Source: Methanosarcina sp. UBA289
GTDB taxonomy: Archaea; Halobacteriota; Methanosarcinia; Methanosarcinales; Methanosarcinaceae
DNA length: 64,000 bases
Reading direction: 5' to 3'
Assembly (NCBI GenBank): GCA_002496565.1
Contig: DAKJ01000018.1
Coordinates: 317,426 to 381,425, forward strand
Shown here: positions 35,700 to 44,709 of the stretch, one piece after another
Position numbering within the stretch: the first letter of the stretch is position 1
How the letters are laid out: each line of letters opens with the position of its first letter
Translations under genes and position numbers: made by a program
The notes under the pieces: generated by a model
The model's input: only the letters and a program-made list of their open reading frames with translations
Databases searched by the model: none
What the model was told of the DNA's origin: nothing

Positions 35700-36171
35700 G
35701 AAATCAAAATAGGATACGAATTAGCGAGATAAGAATTAGCAAAGCCGAACACAAAGAACAAAAACCTGAATACAAAGGAAATACAGAGGAATAGTGAATA
35801 ATGAAGGCTTGTTACAGGCCTCTAGAGAGAATTCAATCATGTAAAATTTAAAAAAGATAAAATTGGAAGAAAAAGAAAATTTTTTCCATACGATAAAAAT
35901 ATAAATCTATTTACAAAATACATATTATTAAAATACATATTATCGGCACTTATGTCAGGTAAATAAAAGTTGGGGAACAGGAATACCGACTGCAAAAGTA
36001 TTTGGAAGATTTCAATAACCTCTCAGAACCAATATTGACCTTTAGTGACCTTTCAGAACCAACAAAAAGCTCAGGCTTTGAATACAGGTTTTGTGCATGA
36101 AAAGTACACTTCAATAGAGTGGGGCTTTAGAAAGTGTACGTTAAAAAACCAATTTTAAAGGGAAGAGAGCT

Positions 36172-38337
36172 GTGTTAGAGTATCTTCATGTAATTTTCTG
36201 GTTTGTTTTCATTGAAGTACTGGGCTTGATTTCCATACCTCTTGCCGGAATAACTGGAAATCGGCTTGCTGACAGAGGATATTCTGCAGCGAAGACCCTG
36301 GGAATAGTGCTCGTTACGTATCTTGCCTGGCTTTTTTCTTATGTATGGGGTTTTAACAGACGCACGATCCTGATCTCAGTACTTTTACTTTGCCTTATAT
36401 CGATAATTGTTTATCGAAAACAAAGGACTTTACCAGAAAAGAAGATTCTGTTATCAAATGAACTTTTATTCGCCGCAGGGTTCTTTTTTTTCCTGCTTGT
36501 ACGCATGTATCTCCCTGAGATTTACAGGCATGAAAAGTTTATGGATTTTGCTTTTCTGAACACAGTAATGAGAACTTCTTCGTTTCCTCCGAGAGATCCC
36601 TGGTTTGCAGGCGGCTCCCTCGAATTTTATTATTACTTCGGATACCTTTCGGTTGGAGTTCCGGGAAAACTGCTTTCTGTCGAACCATCCATGCTCTTCA
36701 ATCTGGCTATTGCACTCACTTTCGCCCTTTCCTTCAATCTCCTTTTCGGATTTGGATACAATCTTACTCATGGAAAAATCAGATGTGGGATCCTCACTTC
36801 AGTATCCGTAATCTTGCTAGGAAATTTACAGGGGCTTAAAGAATTCATATACGTATATTTTACCAAGGAGACAGTCCCAATGGGATACTACTGGAGCAGT
36901 TCGAGAGTTATCCCGTATACGATAAACGAGTTTCCGTACTTCAGTTTCATACACGGTGACCTGCATTCTCATATGCTTGCAATTCCTTTCCAGCTTCTGG
37001 TACTTGCTTTCCTCCTGAACATATATATCAGGAAAGATAGCAACCGAATCTTTGAAAGTATGCTGGCTCTTCTTATTTTTTCAATATCTTTTGGCTTTTT
37101 ATTTCCTTCCAATTCCTGGGATTTCCCGATATATTTTGGCCTGATGTTTGCAGTTATTTTTGCTTTTTACTACGGGCATTATATCCGCAATAAAAGCTTA
37201 TCTAGCTCCATTACCGGCTTTCTGGGAACAATTTTTCTAGTTTCTATTTTTAGCCTTCTTCCATATTTGCCTTTTTACCTATCTTTTAAACCTCAAGCCG
37301 CAGGTGGATTTGACTTTGTTCAGCCGGAAATCAGGACAACGATTGAAGAATTCCTTATCCTGTTCAGCCTCTTTCTTTTTTTGACCTTTTCTTTCCTTAT
37401 CGCACGCATAGAATCCAAACGAAAAATACAATATTTCATCCTGTGGACAGGAATAGCTGCATTCTTTGCCAGAGAATGGGCTACTCCCCTGCTTGTGATC
37501 CTTCTCCCTTTACTTGTCCTTTCACTCTATTCCTTCATAAAAGACCTTCCGGAAAGGAGCAACGCAGGATTTGTATCTCTCCTTACAGCAGCAGCTGCAT
37601 TTATAGCCCTTATCTGCGAAATAATCTTCCTAGATGACCCAATTTCTGGGAGCTTCGCCCGCATGAATACGGTTTTCAAATTTTACATGCATTTATGGAT
37701 TTTTCTGGCTATTGCAGCTTCTTATTCATTCTATGAGCTTTATCTCCGCTACAGAACCATGAATGAGAGTAACCTTCCTTCGAGCATGATTTATGGAAAG
37801 AAAGTCTGGACGATCTCACTTTTGCTCCTAGTTCTCTCATGTAGTGTTTTTCCTATAGTAGCTACCATTACAAGAATAAAGGATATGAATGCAAAACCTA
37901 CCCTTGACGGCATGGAATATATGAAAGGGATCGATAAGGGGGATTACGACGCTATAAAATGGGTTCAGGAAAATATCAAAGGTACTCCAGTAGTTCTTGA
38001 AGCTTCCTCAGATGATAGCAGTTATAGTTATATCTCCCGTGTCTCGACAAATACCGGGCTTCCTACAGTTATTGGCTGGTCAAGACATGAACAGTTCTGG
38101 GGAAGAAACCAAGAAGAAATCAGGAAAAGGCTTGAAGACGTAAATTCCATTTACAGTACCGGCAGTAAAAAAAAAGCTCTTGAGCTTATGAATAAATATA
38201 AAGTAAGCTATGTGTATATCGGTCAGCTTGAACGGCAGATGTATGATATAAGGACGGATAAGTTCGAGGACGAAACTTATTTTGAACTGGTTTACCAGGA
38301 CTCAGTCCAGATTTATAAAGTAAAAAGAGAATTCTGA
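36172..38337 (+). CDS. DUF2298 (chlor_Arch_YYY type) membrane protein
   Basis: A 721-residue protein with about 12-14 membrane helices. The YYYFGYLSVG motif, the HGDLHSHMLAIPFQ segment with its acidic and His residues, and a C-terminal soluble domain (about 575-721, ending VYIGQLERQMYD...) are typical of the archaeal/chloroflexal family named for its Tyr triplet. It is thought to be a membrane glycosyltransferase related to GT-C enzymes. GTG start behind GGGAAGAG. It precedes the GT2-flippase fusion gene by 124 bases on the same strand. Confidence 0.85.
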   Translation: MLEYLHVIFWFVFIEVLGLISIPLAGITGNRLADRGYSAAKTLGIVLVTYLAWLFSYVWGFNRRTILISVLLLCLISIIVYRKQRTLPEKKILLSNELLFAAGFFFFLLVRMYLPEIYRHEKFMDFAFLNTVMRTSSFPPRDPWFAGGSLEFYYYFGYLSVGVPGKLLSVEPSMLFNLAIALTFALSFNLLFGFGYNLTHGKIRCGILTSVSVILLGNLQGLKEFIYVYFTKETVPMGYYWSSSRVIPYTINEFPYFSFIHGDLHSHMLAIPFQLLVLAFLLNIYIRKDSNRIFESMLALLIFSISFGFLFPSNSWDFPIYFGLMFAVIFAFYYGHYIRNKSLSSSITGFLGTIFLVSIFSLLPYLPFYLSFKPQAAGGFDFVQPEIRTTIEEFLILFSLFLFLTFSFLIARIESKRKIQYFILWTGIAAFFAREWATPLLVILLPLLVLSLYSFIKDLPERSNAGFVSLLTAAAAFIALICEIIFLDDPISGSFARMNTVFKFYMHLWIFLAIAASYSFYELYLRYRTMNESNLPSSMIYGKKVWTISLLLLVLSCSVFPIVATITRIKDMNAKPTLDGMEYMKGIDKGDYDAIKWVQENIKGTPVVLEASSDDSSYSYISRVSTNTGLPTVIGWSRHEQFWGRNQEEIRKRLEDVNSIYSTGSKKKALELMNKYKVSYVYIGQLERQMYDIRTDKFEDETYFELVYQDSVQIYKVKREF

Positions 38338-38461
38338 GTTTTCGGTTTTTAGGGGGAACCTTAAACTTGGGAGTTATATAAAAGTCTATTTATACAAATA
38401 GGAAATTCGCTCCTAATACTGGAATGAAAATTAAGGGGGGTTATCCATTACCAGCGTTTCG

Positions 38462-40186
38462 GTGGTTCTACCGGCGTATAACGAGGCAGCGAATATAGAG
38501 GAAGCTGTCTTAGTTACAGCTGAGACACTTTTAAAAATAACTGATCATTTCGAGATCATTATAGCCGAAGACGGTAGCACGGATGGTACTGATCGGATTG
38601 CTTCCAGTCTCTCGGAACAGTACTCTTACGTTGTCCACTTGCATTCGGACAAAAGGCAGGGACGGGGAAAAGCTCTTAACCGGGCTTTTAAGGCCGCTTC
38701 AGGAGAGGTCCTCTGCTATATTGATGTGGACCTTGCGACAGATATGAAATATCTGGAAAAGCTAATCCGGTCTGTAAGCACGGATGGCTATGATTTTGCA
38801 ACAGGCTCAAGAATGATGCGCGAAAGCGATGCGAAAAGGCCTTTTAAGCGGGAGTTTGCAAGCAGAGGATATAATATTCTAGTGAGGCTTTTTCTGCACT
38901 CAAAACTCTATGATCACCAGTGTGGTTTTAAAGCTTTTAGAAGAGAAGCTCTCTTTGAATTCCTCGATGAGGTAGAGAATGAACACTGGTTCTGGGATAC
39001 TGAAGTACTCGTAAGAGCCCATCACAAAGGATACAGGGTAATAGAATTTCCGGTTTACTGGAGACATGGAGGGTCAAGCAAGGTTAATCTGGCAAAAGAT
39101 GTCAAAGGAATGGGGTCCGAAATATTCAGACTCAGGAGGGAACTCTCATTCCCACTTGAAGTATCAGGAAAAGGAAAATTCTTTTTAACAGCCACCCTCG
39201 CAATCCTGATCCTTGCATTTGTTGCAACCTTCCTGGGCGCATCCGATATTCTGGGAAATATAAAGCAGGCATCCTTCAGGACTCTGGGGCTTGCCTCTCT
39301 GGTATACTGTATTTCCTGGCCCATAAGAGGAGTCCGCTTCCAGCAGATCCTTAAAAGACTCGGAAATCAATACGGGCTTGGATTTCTTACAGGAAGCATT
39401 TTTATCAGCCAGTCCGCAAACGTTATTCTCCCGGCGCGGATAGGAGATCTAAGCAGGATGTATATCCTGAAAAAAAGCAAAGATCTTGACTATACAACTA
39501 GCTTTTCCTCACTAACTGTAGAAAGAGTCTTTGATGTAGTTGCAATTACTTCGATAGCAATACTTGCGTCTTCAGGTGCTGCTTCCCGTTTTAAACTCGC
39601 CCCATGGATGGACTCCCTGATAAAGCTGTCTGGACTTGCAGTAGTACTTTTCTTTTTAATTCTATTTGTTGTGTCTTTCCGAGAAAACTTCACTACAAAA
39701 ATGTTGGGAACGGATAATTTCCAGAATGGGTTTTCTGGAAAAATAAAAAGCTTTGCAGCTACTTTTCTTCATCAGATGAGTATCGTTGCCGTACAGCCGA
39801 GTGCGTTTCTTGCAGTGACCGCATCTTCTCTTCTTATATGGGGAACAGATATACTCACCTGTTTCCTTGTCCTCAAATCTTTTCCGACAGTAGGGGTGAA
39901 CATTTCATCTACATATATGATATCCCTGATTTTCCTGGCTGTAGCTCTAGGAAATATTGCAAAAACTTTTCCTATAACGCCTGGAGCTATAGGAACATAT
40001 GAAGTTGCCCTTACTGCAGTCTTTGGAATTGGGGGAATCAACCCGGAAATCGGGTTTACGGCTGCCGTGCTTGACCATATTATAAAGAATTCAATTACTT
40101 TGATCGGAGGCGGCTTTTCCCTCTCGGAGCTAGGACTCAGGTGGAGAGAGGTACTTTGCACGGACAAGGAAGTTTTGAAAGGATGA
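38462..40186 (+). CDS. Family 2 glycosyltransferase fused to a UPF0104 membrane domain
   Basis: A 574-residue fusion. The GT2 domain (about 1-215) has VLPAYNEAANIEEA, EDGSTDGT, the DVDLATD metal-binding motif and LYDHQCGFKAFRR, as in dolichyl-phosphate glucose/mannose synthases. A UPF0104 (lysylphosphatidylglycerol-synthase-like) membrane domain follows (about 235-560) with SQSANVILPARIGD and PGAIGTYE. The GTG start at 38462 cuts into the first beta strand. A strong ribosome site (GGGGGGTTATCC) ends directly before an in-frame ATT at 38447, and one extra G in the G6 run would join an upstream ATG (38424) in frame. Confidence 0.85.
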   Translation: MVLPAYNEAANIEEAVLVTAETLLKITDHFEIIIAEDGSTDGTDRIASSLSEQYSYVVHLHSDKRQGRGKALNRAFKAASGEVLCYIDVDLATDMKYLEKLIRSVSTDGYDFATGSRMMRESDAKRPFKREFASRGYNILVRLFLHSKLYDHQCGFKAFRREALFEFLDEVENEHWFWDTEVLVRAHHKGYRVIEFPVYWRHGGSSKVNLAKDVKGMGSEIFRLRRELSFPLEVSGKGKFFLTATLAILILAFVATFLGASDILGNIKQASFRTLGLASLVYCISWPIRGVRFQQILKRLGNQYGLGFLTGSIFISQSANVILPARIGDLSRMYILKKSKDLDYTTSFSSLTVERVFDVVAITSIAILASSGAASRFKLAPWMDSLIKLSGLAVVLFFLILFVVSFRENFTTKMLGTDNFQNGFSGKIKSFAATFLHQMSIVAVQPSAFLAVTASSLLIWGTDILTCFLVLKSFPTVGVNISSTYMISLIFLAVALGNIAKTFPITPGAIGTYEVALTAVFGIGGINPEIGFTAAVLDHIIKNSITLIGGGFSLSELGLRWREVLCTDKEVLKG

Positions 40187-40548
40187 GCAAATAACTGGTC
40201 AAAATGCTTTAAAAAATAAACCGTTGAAGCCTTTCAAAGAATGAAAGTGCTGGAGAAATCGCTATCCTGTTTAAAGTACGTGCAAATCAGACCCATCAAA
40301 GAATTTAAACTATAAAAAGAAGCAGGTCTTGTGGACTCGAGAAGAGATTGGAGTTTCTAGAGTTATGATCTCACGGAGCTCGGAAACGTACCCTGAAATA
40401 TATAAGAAATTTGAAAAAGCGTCGATTGAAGAAATTAAGAGGAACTTTTTCCTCTTTGAAATCTTTCCCTTTTAGAACTTTTTTTCTCTATTCCAGTCTT
40501 TACTTTCCTCAATGCTTCGAGCGCAGATTCCTGCCCTGCTAGGGAAGA
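40187..40548. other. Intergenic stretch with a possible gene remnant
   Basis: No supported gene. On the plus strand, an open segment up to about 40474 reads KKKQVLWTREEIGVSRVM and then a charged stretch. It has no start codon with a ribosome site, and I do not recognise it. It may be a decayed HTH-type gene. Confidence 0.35.
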
Positions 40549-40971
40549 TCAAATCTTTTCGTTTGAGGCTACAGTGGTAAGCTTAGAGAACTTTACCCCT
40601 TTGAGAGCCATTATAGCTTCGGCAAGCTCCTTAATCTCTTCGCCGTCTCCATCCAGAACGATTACTTCAAAGCAGTTATCATGATCAAGGTGGATATGCA
40701 CTGAGGATTTAATCAGGTGAGAATATTGGTGCTGAATATCTGCAAGGGCATTTGAGAGCCCCCTTTTCGTGTGGTCGTAAATAACCGCAACGGTTCCGAC
40801 ACGGTAACCTTTAATGTCTCCCATCCATTCGTAATAAGAAATGTAGCTCCTGATGGCATCCCTAATGCCTTCCGAACGGGAAGAATAACCTCTTTTTTCG
40901 ATGATCTCATCAAATTTACCCAAAAGGGTATCGGGAAGGGAAACCCCTATCCTCATAAGTTCTGTTTCCAT
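40549..40971 (-). CDS. nikR: Nickel-responsive regulator NikR
   Basis: A 140-residue ribbon-helix-helix repressor with an ACT-like metal domain. The RHH part is MRIGVSLPDTLLGKFDEII. The nickel ligands His81, His92, His94 and Cys100 have exactly the E. coli spacing (H76, H87, H89, C95). No nickel transporter is nearby, so it acts elsewhere in the genome. An inverted repeat in its promoter suggests autoregulation. Confidence 0.93.
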   Translation of the reverse strand: METELMRIGVSLPDTLLGKFDEIIEKRGYSSRSEGIRDAIRSYISYYEWMGDIKGYRVGTVAVIYDHTKRGLSNALADIQHQYSHLIKSSVHIHLDHDNCFEVIVLDGDGEEIKELAEAIMALKGVKFSKLTTVASNEKI

Positions 40972-41536
40972 AGTATCACCAAGTAATCTTGAACTTGTCT
41001 ACAAGTTAATACTTTACTTAATTATACGTAGCAATATATATGTTTTTTTCACTTAGCCATTAATATAAAAGAGTTGATTACAAATATTCGTTCTTTACTA
41101 ATATTAATCTTTGGGAATGGTTTACATTCGCCACGAGAGAAATAGACAGGCTTTTTTATTTTGGAAAAATTAATTATTCATCCTGGAGAAAACAACATCG
41201 ATTACCATCGTTAGTAAGATTCAGGAGCAAATTCATTTGAGCTAGTTTTCTTCTATTATTGGCCATTAATTACGTTTTTACCTTATTTTGTCAGTTAGTA
41301 ATCAGCTTTATCTATTATGAAAAAACAGATATCAGAAAACAGATTCTGGATAATTAGAATAGTCAAGGAAAAAATAATATAAAAATGTAACAGAAGGTAA
41401 AAAGAAAGTCTTAACTAGCTTTTTTTTCAACAAGACTTTAAGAAAATTTTATATATAGATTCCAGTACGAATAAAATTTCCAGCATAAGAATACCTTCTT
41501 GACACTTATTTCAACAGTCTTTGTGTCATTGCTCTC
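40972..41536. other. 565-bp gap: nikR promoter side and F390 gene 3' side
   Basis: AT-rich. It contains the nikR promoter at the left end. At the right end is an inverted repeat AAAGTCTT/AAGACTTT (41405-41412, 41432-41439) that may end the F390 synthetase transcript, and a plus-strand TATA-like TTTTATATATAG (41447-41458) with no gene behind it. Nothing else is supported. Confidence 0.5.
40992..41040 (-). promoter_or_regulatory. nikR promoter with candidate operator
   Basis: A perfect inverted repeat AACTTG-TCTA-CAAGTT lies at 40992-41007. On the minus strand an AT-rich TATA element (around 41040-41031) lies about 25 bases before it, so the repeat would cover the transcription start. It differs from the E. 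coli GTATGA-type site. Confidence 0.45.
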
Positions 41537-42895
41537 TTATCTCCTGTCCACAAGTCTTTTAGGTCTTCCCTTTATCCTGTTCAGTTCAAGCCCCATAGGG
41601 CCTGTGAAGTTAAATATGATTTTGAAAGTGCCTTCGGCATAAGCCCTGGAAAGCGGAGGCTTATACTTGAGAAAAGCATGAATAAAATTCTCTTCTACAA
41701 GAACCCGATCGCACATCTCAGGATTTTCACATTCCATACTGACTCTTAGTACAGTTTCTTCCTCATCCTCTGCGCCATAAAGAAAAGCCTCATACTCTCC
41801 GGTCAGGTAGTCCATGTTTTCACGCTGGAAAACTCCCCTTTCCACATCTACTCGGTTAAAAGGAGCACCTTCTACCCATACTGTTTCGGCCTCCCGCTGT
41901 GGAGTCATGATTTTCATATGCGTCCTTCCGCAGGGGCATTGTTTGCGCGTAAGCACTACAGTTGTGTCTTCAGTATCATAGTTTAAAAGAAGGTTTCCCG
42001 CTTTTGCTCCAACAGGCAGCAATGTGCTCAGGATGACTCTTCCGCATTCTCCATCAGGCACATAATTCTCGAGATGGGGATCGTAAATGTCAACGTGGAC
42101 GAGATCTTCAGGCACATGCAGACCCGACACTTCGTCACATTCCCCACACATCGTGCCTTCCGTGCTCCCGTAGGTGTTATACACAGGACATCCCCAGATT
42201 TCGGAAAGATAGTTCCTCGATTCGTCAGCAAAAGATTCTCCTCCCACGACCAGTTTATCTATGCCTGACTCCCAAGGATTAGTACCCTCTACCCGTAACC
42301 TTCTGGCGAGATTCAGGAGTTTAAATACGCTGCCTACTATACCTGTAGGCCTGTAAGCCTCGATAACACGCAGGGGAAACGTACATTTGCCCTCAGGAAT
42401 AATGCTCATTCCAAGCTGCCTGGCTGCAAGGGTCATAGTGTTTGCCCCTATATTCATCCCGTAAGAAGCACAGACAACAACCCTGTCTCCAGGACCAAAT
42501 CCCTGTGACCTAAAAATACGGGCGTATTTTTCCGAATACCGTTCCCAATCTTCCCATGTAAGAAAGAAGCTTTTTGGAATTCCGCTGGTTCCACTGGTCT
42601 CATGAACTGTGAAAACGTCCTCCCATCCCACGCTCCTGAACATGAATTCCCCTGCCTCAGGCGGCTGGTTTTCGCGGATAGTTTTCCCAGAGATTATGGG
42701 AAGATCCAGAAGGTCCTCATGGGTTTTAATCTCAGCCGGGGCTACGCCCTGTTTTTCAAACCACTTTCTGTAAAAAGGAGAATTTTCTGCCGCATATTTT
42801 ACAGTGTACCGTACCCGCTCCTCTATGAGAGCATCCAGTTCTTCTCTGCCCATGGTTTCGATTTCAGGATTGAAATAAGTTTTTAACTTGTCCAT
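41537..42895 (-). CDS. Coenzyme F390 synthetase / phenylacetate-CoA ligase-like enzyme
   Basis: A 452-residue adenylate-forming enzyme. The P-loop-like HETSGTSGIPKSFFLTWEDW, the YNTYGSTEG motif and the C-terminal NRVDVERGVF domain match the phenylacetate-CoA ligase group, to which methanogen F390 synthetases (adenylation of F420 upon oxygen exposure) belong. Cysteines in MCGECDEVSG and RKQCPCGRTH suggest a metal site. Start ATG at 42895 lies six bases after GGGGGTG, better than the TTG at 42910. The exact substrate, F420 or an aryl acid, is not settled by sequence. Confidence 0.82.
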   Translation of the reverse strand: MDKLKTYFNPEIETMGREELDALIEERVRYTVKYAAENSPFYRKWFEKQGVAPAEIKTHEDLLDLPIISGKTIRENQPPEAGEFMFRSVGWEDVFTVHETSGTSGIPKSFFLTWEDWERYSEKYARIFRSQGFGPGDRVVVCASYGMNIGANTMTLAARQLGMSIIPEGKCTFPLRVIEAYRPTGIVGSVFKLLNLARRLRVEGTNPWESGIDKLVVGGESFADESRNYLSEIWGCPVYNTYGSTEGTMCGECDEVSGLHVPEDLVHVDIYDPHLENYVPDGECGRVILSTLLPVGAKAGNLLLNYDTEDTTVVLTRKQCPCGRTHMKIMTPQREAETVWVEGAPFNRVDVERGVFQRENMDYLTGEYEAFLYGAEDEEETVLRVSMECENPEMCDRVLVEENFIHAFLKYKPPLSRAYAEGTFKIIFNFTGPMGLELNRIKGRPKRLVDRR

Positions 42896-43122
42896 AGAAA
42901 GCACCCCCAAACGGAAAATAAAATATAGAATGATAAACTGAAGGAAAAGCTTGTTATTTATTGGTTTTAAACATGAAACACTTTTGGGTAAATAAAAAAT
43001 TTAAAATTTTTGTTTAGAATTAAGAAAGAAATCTCATACACATATTTTCAATCAATATCATCAGTGATAATTTTTTTAAAGTTATTACACAGAGTTTAAA
43101 ACTGATTACTGCGAATAGTAAA

Positions 43123-43155
43123 TTATATATAATACGTCGCATATGTGTATTTTGA
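43123..43155 (+). promoter_or_regulatory. TATA box for the DUF134 gene, leaderless start
   Basis: TTATATATAA at 43123-43132 is a near-ideal archaeal TATA box. The usual 22-26 base spacing lands on the ATG at 43155, so the mRNA is probably leaderless from that codon. Confidence 0.6.
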
Positions 43156-43691
43156 TGGTCAATAGGGTTAAGCGTAGGGTATCATGCCTCCCAAAAGCTA
43201 CATATTATAAGCCAAGGGAGGTTCCTCTCTGCGATCTCGAAATTATCAATCTGTCCATAGAAGAGCTTGAGAGTATCCGCCTTTGCGATTTCCTTCAAGT
43301 CGAGCAGAACGAGGCCGCAGATATGATGGGCATCTCCAGAAAAACCTTCTGGAGTGACCTGCAGAAGGCTCGAAAGAAAGTGGTAGATGCACTTGTTAAC
43401 GGCAAAGCGATAGAAATCTCTGGAGGAGAGTACGTAAATAGTGGCGAGTGCAAGGTCGAATTCCTCTGTAATGGATGCAAGAATAAGTGGGAATTACAAT
43501 GCAATGAGGATCGTCCTACTAGCTGTCCTAAATGCGGCTCCAAGATAATTTATCGAGTCGGCGGCGACGGAAGAGGAAAAAGGTTCATTGAGAATAATTA
43601 CTGCTGCCCCAAAAATAAGGGTAAAGCGGTAGTAAATGATAAAACAGGAAGTGTAGAAAATGACAAAAATTGCAATACCGTCGATGAGTGA
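43155..43691 (+). CDS. DUF134 (UPF0251) DNA-binding protein with C-terminal zinc ribbon
   Basis: A 178-residue protein. The N-terminal DUF134 domain (about 1-95) contains a sigma-factor-like HTH (LQVEQNEAADMMGISRKTFWSDLQKARKK). A zinc ribbon (CNGCKNKWELQC...SCPKCG) follows at about 110-140, which simple DUF134 proteins lack, and then a Cys-containing tail. The start at 43155 rather than 43143 is based on the TATA spacing. Its last 32 bases overlap the NifX-like gene. Confidence 0.88.
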   Translation: MVNRVKRRVSCLPKATYYKPREVPLCDLEIINLSIEELESIRLCDFLQVEQNEAADMMGISRKTFWSDLQKARKKVVDALVNGKAIEISGGEYVNSGECKVEFLCNGCKNKWELQCNEDRPTSCPKCGSKIIYRVGGDGRGKRFIENNYCCPKNKGKAVVNDKTGSVENDKNCNTVDE

Positions 43692-44034
43692 CAGTGGACT
43701 GGAATCTGATGTTTGTGCTCACTATGGCTCATGCGAATATTTTACTATAGTAGATGTAGATAATAAAAATATTGTAAGCTTTAAATCGATAAGCAATCTG
43801 TCTCCTGAAGGAAAGCATAACTGCGCTGCTCCTTCAATAATCCTGAAATCACACAATGTTGATGCTGTACTCATCTCGGGAATCGGCGGAAGGCCATTAA
43901 TGTCATTGGTTGAAAAGAATATCAAAGTATTTGCAGGAGCAACTGGAAAGGTTTCCAATGCAGTTGAGAACTATAACAATGGATTGCTGCGAGAAATATC
44001 TACTAATGGCACCTGCAGTTGCTCTCATCACTAA
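43660..44034 (+). CDS. Dinitrogenase Fe-Mo cofactor biosynthesis (NifX/NifB C-terminal) family protein
   Basis: A 124-residue protein with the conserved KIAIPSMSDSGLESDVCAHYG start and SGIGGRPLMSLVEKNIKVF fold. The NifX/VnfX-like family binds Fe-S or Fe-Mo cofactor precursors; many archaeal members lie outside nif clusters and are thought to handle Fe-S clusters. A Cys/His tail (TCSCSHH) ends it. Overlap with DUF134 makes coupled translation likely. Confidence 0.9.
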   Translation: MTKIAIPSMSDSGLESDVCAHYGSCEYFTIVDVDNKNIVSFKSISNLSPEGKHNCAAPSIILKSHNVDAVLISGIGGRPLMSLVEKNIKVFAGATGKVSNAVENYNNGLLREISTNGTCSCSHH

Positions 44035-44238
44035 AGTAAGGCAATAAACAAAAGCGGCATTTAAAGTAGCAGTTATCCTTTACTTTATTCCTCTATTCCT
44101 TCTTTTCTTCATTTATTGGTTTGTATTTCCGATTTCTAAATTTTACCCTATTGGCCTAATAATTGAAAAAAATAGAATAAGTTGAAAACCGGAAATCTCT
44201 TCATGAGAGCTGAATCCAGTTATCCTGAGAAAACCGAT

Positions 44239-44568
44239 TCAAACCCTGCAATCACATCCTCTTTCTTTAAGGAGACGGACCTGTTCTTCGTAAGAATCAA
44301 CAAACTCGTCTTGAACGGCTTTTCCTATCGCAAAGGCAGGGTCAAGAGGAGTATGATGTTTATATCCTCGCTCTGCCATCTCATGAACAAGCGATTCATG
44401 TCTCAGGTAAAGAGCTTTGAGCTTTCCTCTCCAACGCATCGTTTCTGGATGATGAGCATAAGCTTTCTTATTATTGGTGATTATAGACCAGAGAGCATGT
44501 AACTCACGGTGTTCTCCTAGAAGATGCTGCCTGCATAATCTCTCAGGAGGTATATCCCAGATTCTCAT
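44239..44568 (-). CDS. Pyrimidine dimer DNA glycosylase (T4 endonuclease V-like)
   Basis: A 109-residue protein of the Pyr_excise family. MRIWDIPPERLCRQHLLGEHRELHALW is the family start; WRGKLKALYLRHESLVHEMAERG follows. T4 endonuclease V cuts the glycosyl bond at UV dimers with its N-terminal amine; here residue 2 is Arg rather than Thr, as in many DUF-type relatives, so activity is inferred from fold only. ATG at 44568 is preferred; GTG at 44586 adds six residues. Confidence 0.82.
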   Translation of the reverse strand: MRIWDIPPERLCRQHLLGEHRELHALWSIITNNKKAYAHHPETMRWRGKLKALYLRHESLVHEMAERGYKHHTPLDPAFAIGKAVQDEFVDSYEEQVRLLKERGCDCRV

Positions 44569-44709
44569 AATATGAATTTCGAGCACATTTAAGAAAGAGT
44601 TTCCGGAAAGAGAAAAGAGTTTTACTTAACGCGAAAATTGAGTCTCATGTTCTGTGTCTGATCCCTTGTTCTTATATCTATTTACATACTACTTGAGAAA
44701 AAATAGTCC

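Larger units (their letters stand above)
35356..36171. promoter_or_regulatory. Divergent intergenic region: MFS leader, tandem repeats, operators
   Basis: About 815 bases. The MFS leader (minus strand, about 300 bases) contains CTAGA/TCTAG (35497-35522) closing a GC-richer segment, and the 14-bp tandem repeats. Operators lie at 35635-35699. From 35700 to 36171 the sequence is AT-rich and I see no gene; it should hold the promoter of the DUF2298 gene. Confidence 0.5.

Noticed and set aside
44182..44502. 106-codon plus-strand frame opposite the pyrimidine dimer glycosylase
   Set aside because: A shadow of the conserved minus-strand gene, which has a clear family match.
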